The translations under genes and the position numbers were made by a program. DNA of 64,000 bases from assembly GCF_001649575.2 (NCBI RefSeq), contig NC_051434.1, positions 15,175,694-15,239,693 of the forward strand. Direction: 5' to 3'. Positions 60,180-64,000 of the stretch are shown piece by piece. The stretch comes from Kryptolebias marmoratus (Eukaryota > Chordata > Actinopteri > Cyprinodontiformes > Rivulidae). Within the stretch, counting starts at the first letter, position 1. Every line of letters starts with the position of its first letter. The notes under the pieces are model-generated. The model saw only the letters and a program-made list of their open reading frames with translations, was not told the origin of the DNA and did no database searches.

Positions 60180-60910
60180 AAATTCTGTCTGTCATAAAAA
60201 TATCTCATAAATCACTTGATAGATTTTAATGAAACTTGCAGAAAGTAATCTTTGAATGTCCAACAACAGCTAATTTTTTGGAGTCACCACTTTTTATAAG
60301 AGGGTTGACATGACCAACTGGGAAAGGATATGGCTGTAACTCAGCAGTCTTGCTACGCCAAATGGTTCAGCATTATCTGTAAAAATGACTGAGACTAATC
60401 TCCAATATCTATTCTCAGTGCTAACAGATTGCACAGAATATTTGTTTGTTTGTTTTTTTTTTTGTTTTTTTTTCTATTGACTCTTTGGAGGGAATGCTGT
60501 TTGTCTATTAGCAAAATATTTCATGGACCACTAAACAAGTTTTAATGAAATTTTCAGGAAATATTTTTTAAATTGACCTCTATAACTGATTAATGGAGCT
60601 GACTCAATTAAAGATAGTTGCCACAGCCAACTGACCTTAGAAAACACAAAAATGGCTATAATTCTGTCAGTTTTACAGATGTAAGTTTTGCTTGTAGCTG
60701 AGAGTTATTCGCAACACATAATCTGAGAGTGACATTTCTCAATAACATTGTGCATAACGTTATTTTCAAGATTGTGACCAAAACAGCTCCAACTCCCATT
60801 TCTCAACCGAAGATGATCTTTAGTCTTAAAGTCTTTGCATGGAAGTTGGCAGGGGATAAACATTGCTTCAAGGAATGGTGGGCCTTTATTTCCACCTGTA
60901 ACAATTTACA
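60180..60910 (+). repeat. Local repeat family 'R', two consecutive units, longest copy
   Basis: The first unit starts ctgtctgtcataaaaatatc and has gattttaatgaaacttgcag. After a T-rich stretch and ggagggaatgctgtttgtct the second unit runs ttagcaaaatatttcatgg, agttttaatgaaattttcag, tggctataattctgtcag, gaccaaaacagctccaactc and the 3' block atggaagttggcaggggata to gtgggcctttatttcc. It is the best copy for deriving a family consensus. Confidence 0.7.
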
Positions 60911-61300
60911 CTTGCATTGACTACTCTTCAATTATTGCCCCAACAGAGCATCAAGTTTCATTTAGAGTTTTGGGTCAGACACAATTCCCAGGCCACCTTT
61001 TTGCAGATGGTGATTAAATCTTTAATTGTCAAGGGGAGGCGGGGCTGTCGAGGAGTGAGAGCAAAAACTGGAAAACAGCTTTTTAATTATGACCCACTAA
61101 ATTAAGACACCCAGACTCTGTCTCATATCTCCAGCTGATCTATTCTTCCCTCCCTCCTTCACTGTCCCCCTCCCCGACCCAAATGCCCCTTGGCTCTGTT
61201 TGTATTACTCATTCAGAAAGATCATCAGTCATTTCCATTCACCGTACAATATGGTCGCATAACATGACAGCCAAGAAATGAATGAGGTAGGCACAGAAAC
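60911..61300. other. Unassigned complex sequence, possible regulatory element
   Basis: It has a GC-rich patch ggggaggcggggctgtcg next to TAAT-type words (gattaaatctttaattgtca, tttttaattatgaccc) and little simple repeat. This mixture is common in vertebrate enhancers, but conservation cannot be judged from one sequence. Confidence 0.3.
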
Positions 61301-63647
61301 AAAAATCTAAATTTTACGAAATCTTCCGATTTTATTTATTTATTTTCTACAGGATAAAAAATAGTTGTCCAAGATGTTAATAATTAACACTGTTGCTCTA
61401 GAAAGTTGGCTCACAAACATGTGAAATGCACAAAATACGTTTCTTTAAACATTTATAATTAATTGTGCGTGGGGGGGGGGCATCATTTATCCAAAGACAC
61501 ATATTCTAACACAGCCTAGGCTTCTGGATTTGCTGTAACTCTTTGGGATAAATCATTACAAAGTCATGGCAATTATAAGTACACCAATAAGTACACTGCT
61601 GGCATTTTTATTTTTACTTCATTTTACTTGTGACAAAAACATATTGCTATTCTGGTGGTTATGTGTGATTTTTTTTTGTTTGTTGGTTTGTTTTTTTTCA
61701 TCTCCTAGTACTATTTACTGATAAAAAATAAAATTAAATACGGTAGACCCTGAAACGAGAACTTATAGTTAAACATACTGACTCAAAGACATCGTAAACT
61801 GTTTGTTTCTGTCTTAGCTGTGAAAAAAAAATGTACTCTCCATTTTATTCATTCTTTGGAAAAACAAACTCAAATTGTCAGCATATGTTTTAAATGTATA
61901 CTATAACACTAAAAACAGCAAATAGGTTACTTGAATGTTTCAATCCAAGTTTTCTATTTTTGTCGCAAATATTTTATACCATGTTTTACTAAAAAAGTTT
62001 GATTCTTCAAATATAAAGTTCAAATTTTCAAGTGTCTATGTTTCCTCACTATGTGTCCACTATAGTAGCCTTATTCAGTGTTATTTAGCTTCAGTAGGCG
62101 AGTCCTGCTGTCAACTCAAACAACCATCTGACATTAATAATTTAAACTCCACTAATTTGAACAGGCTGTTACATCACTATTAGTTTTCCAAGAGGGCACA
62201 ATTGAATGTGAAAACTGCTTTTATTTATTTGATTTTTATCTTTTTACCCTCATCCCATGGTATTAGGTCAAACATAAACATACATACTGCGCAACAGTTT
62301 ACTCTAAGCATCAAACATTGCCACAGATGCCCTCCAAATTAGAAATTCATGTGCTTCTTTTACTTTAATCATGCAACTGAAAACAACAAGAACAATACTT
62401 GAGTTAATGTGATATCAAAACAGCTTAGCAGCAGTGAAAGTGATATTGTGAGTGTAGTTGTGAAAAATCATCTAAGTGTGGAAAAGGGAGAATACTCACA
62501 AAGTCTTACAGCATCAGTAGCAAATGTATCCAAGATCAAACATTAAAGTGGACCTGTTGCTTCAGCAGTTGCATTGTCTTTTAAAGTGCTCTTGTCATTT
62601 GTTCTGTCACTTAAAGTCACCCGCCCCCCACCACCACCACCACCACCCACATTTTGACTCTTCCATCCTTATGTCTATTCATAGTATGTGTGCATGGGGG
62701 TGTTCTATTCTCTGCCTCTGTGTGGCTCTACCTGTCTCTCTGAGGTCAGGTCAGCTCTGTTCTGTCGCCTCACTAAATGACACCATTATCAAACATTTCC
62801 ATCAGAACTTTTGTCTTTGAGGTTGAAGAGTTGGTCAAAGTGCCTTCGAAGGGGACATTGGATTTTTGCTTAAAATGTTAACAAAAAAAAGAATTACAAA
62901 TCTTTAACTTGACAAAAATGAAAAACAAGAAGCTAATTTTTTTTTTTTTCAGATGCAACAGCTGTTGTTTTGTAGTGGAAGTGTCAGTGCTACAAAATCA
63001 ACTAGAAACAGATTTAAAATGTAACTTAAATTTTGTTATGATTATTAATTTTCACATACAGAAACTGTTGTAGCAAAAGCCATTTGCAATTTGGACCTAC
63101 AAATATAAACACAGTTTACTAATAAATTCAGAAAAAGAGACTGTTTCAGGAGGTTTTTACTTATGTATTTTTTTTTTTTACAAATATCTTTAGAGTCATT
63201 TACACTTTGGCTCAGTAGTTAAACACTCCATTAATAACAAGAGCTGCTCTTTTTTGTGAATCTGTGAAAAAAAGGAATGAAGGAAATGAAATGACTAAGT
63301 ACAACATACAGTATGTAGCTTTGTAATATTTTATTGGTGGTTGTGTTACACAAAATTAAAAATCAAGGACAGTGAGTTGAATTAGTAATAATCAAGTCTA
63401 TCAGAGATGAAAAAAATTTGTACAATTTCCCCTAAAATAAAAGTATAAAGTCTATTAGCAGCTAATATTTTTGATATTGGCTCGGCAATTAAACACTAAT
63501 AAAACATCCACCAAAATAGTGCATGTCCTCTTAGGTTGTCAGCCTTTGAATGATAGGTGTAAGCTAAAATGTTGGCCTGCCTGTGTGAGTGGCCAACTGA
63601 GGCAGGATGACATCAGATGAGCGTCTGTGTTTGCTGCAGTGATAGCC
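61301..63647. other. Unassigned AT-rich sequence
   Basis: A G10 run lies at 61471-61480 and a CCA run at 62629-62648. Frames at 61935-62183 and 62524-62820 are short and low-complexity (the latter contains a His run from CCA repeats). No gene is recognised. Confidence 0.45.
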
Positions 63648-64000
63648 TGACAAGAACGCGGGGTAATGTCCTGAGAGCGAGACCAAAACCAGACACGGAG
63701 ACAGCAGCTGAGGATAAGTGCTTTTATTTACAAGGTGGTAGATATGTACAGTGCGTGTGTTGTGGTAGGATCTGGAAAGCAAGAGGGACAGGGTGAGTCT
63801 TGAGCACCAATCCTACTGTCAGCTGAGCACTGCATGAATGACTTAATTTTTGGTTCTTTGGTCTTACAGGTCCAGGTGGAGTCCAACGGTGAAGAGGGGG
63901 TGAGGGAAGCGTTCAGGTGATCCAGAAACTCGACTAGCCAGTAATCCCGTCCAGGTGAGTATCCAGGTGTTCCAGGTAGGTATCCGTGAGTCAAAGGTTC
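63648..64000 (-). mobile_element. Possible LTR running off the window end
   Basis: It starts tgacaagaacgcggggtaat and has cttttatttacaaggtgg, the reverse of an AATAAA about 75 bases from a CA end, in the same layout as the other LTRs here and with local resemblance to 54885-55270 (gaccaaaac...). Later blocks such as tccaggtggagtccaacg and gtccaggtgagtatccagg are typical of fish LTR sequence. The other end lies beyond the window, so LTR or full element cannot be decided. Confidence 0.45.

Noticed and set aside
62524..62820. 98-codon frame with a His run
   Set aside because: The His run is a translated CCA microsatellite, and the frame has no recognisable domain.
1..64000. Operons, CRISPR arrays, prophage or bacterial defence systems
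   Set aside because: The sequence is vertebrate-type non-coding DNA; no compact gene order, direct-repeat/spacer pattern or bacterial coding density is present.

Overview
The window looks like non-coding DNA from a teleost fish chromosome: AT-rich, full of microsatellites, with a sequencing gap, and carrying decayed transposable elements of types common in teleosts. The fish assignment rests on the repeats: Tc1-like transposase relics, SINE-like repeats whose consensus contains gggtcgngggg and cctcccacagtcc, LINE 3' ends, and short solo LTRs with 5-bp target duplications. Repeat families were recognised from memory of teleost repeats; no database was searched. I find no complete protein-coding gene, no convincing RNA gene, no operon and no CRISPR array. 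Almost all open frames over 60 codons are chance frames or lie inside repeats. The window may be intergenic or lie inside a large intron.

Layout. 0.5-2.7 kb is a repeat cluster: a doubled SINE-like repeat, two fragments of other fish repeats separated by long AT microsatellites, and a 596-bp solo LTR. 2.7-13 kb is mostly single-copy-looking sequence with two perfect inverted repeats and a TAATTA-rich stretch. 13.0-15.1 kb has a second solo LTR, the C-terminal end of a LINE, and a short element abutting that LINE. 15-28 kb is mostly unassigned, with two SINE-like copies, a plausible 100-nt exon on the minus strand (21933-22032) and a perfect 24-bp palindrome (27457-27480). At 28.36-28.70 kb a LINE fragment with a restriction-endonuclease-like C-terminus is split by 164 Ns. 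30-44 kb holds more scattered repeats. 44-53 kb is the densest transposon region: a solo LTR (45986-46384), a Tc1-like relic on the minus strand, and a second Tc1-like relic on the plus strand whose N-terminal coding part is split by a solo LTR of the same family as the one at 46 kb. 54-64 kb carries LTR-like ends and a two-unit repeat family present in several copies.

I did not find a new molecular system. The observations I would check first are: the nested Tc1/LTR insertion with intact ATTAC duplications; two opposed solo LTRs of one family 5 kb apart; the locally abundant two-unit repeat (34.5-37.2 and 56.7-60.9 kb); the perfect palindrome containing TGACCT/AGGTCA half-sites; the homeodomain-type inverted repeat at 10027-10055; and the candidate exon at 21933-22032.
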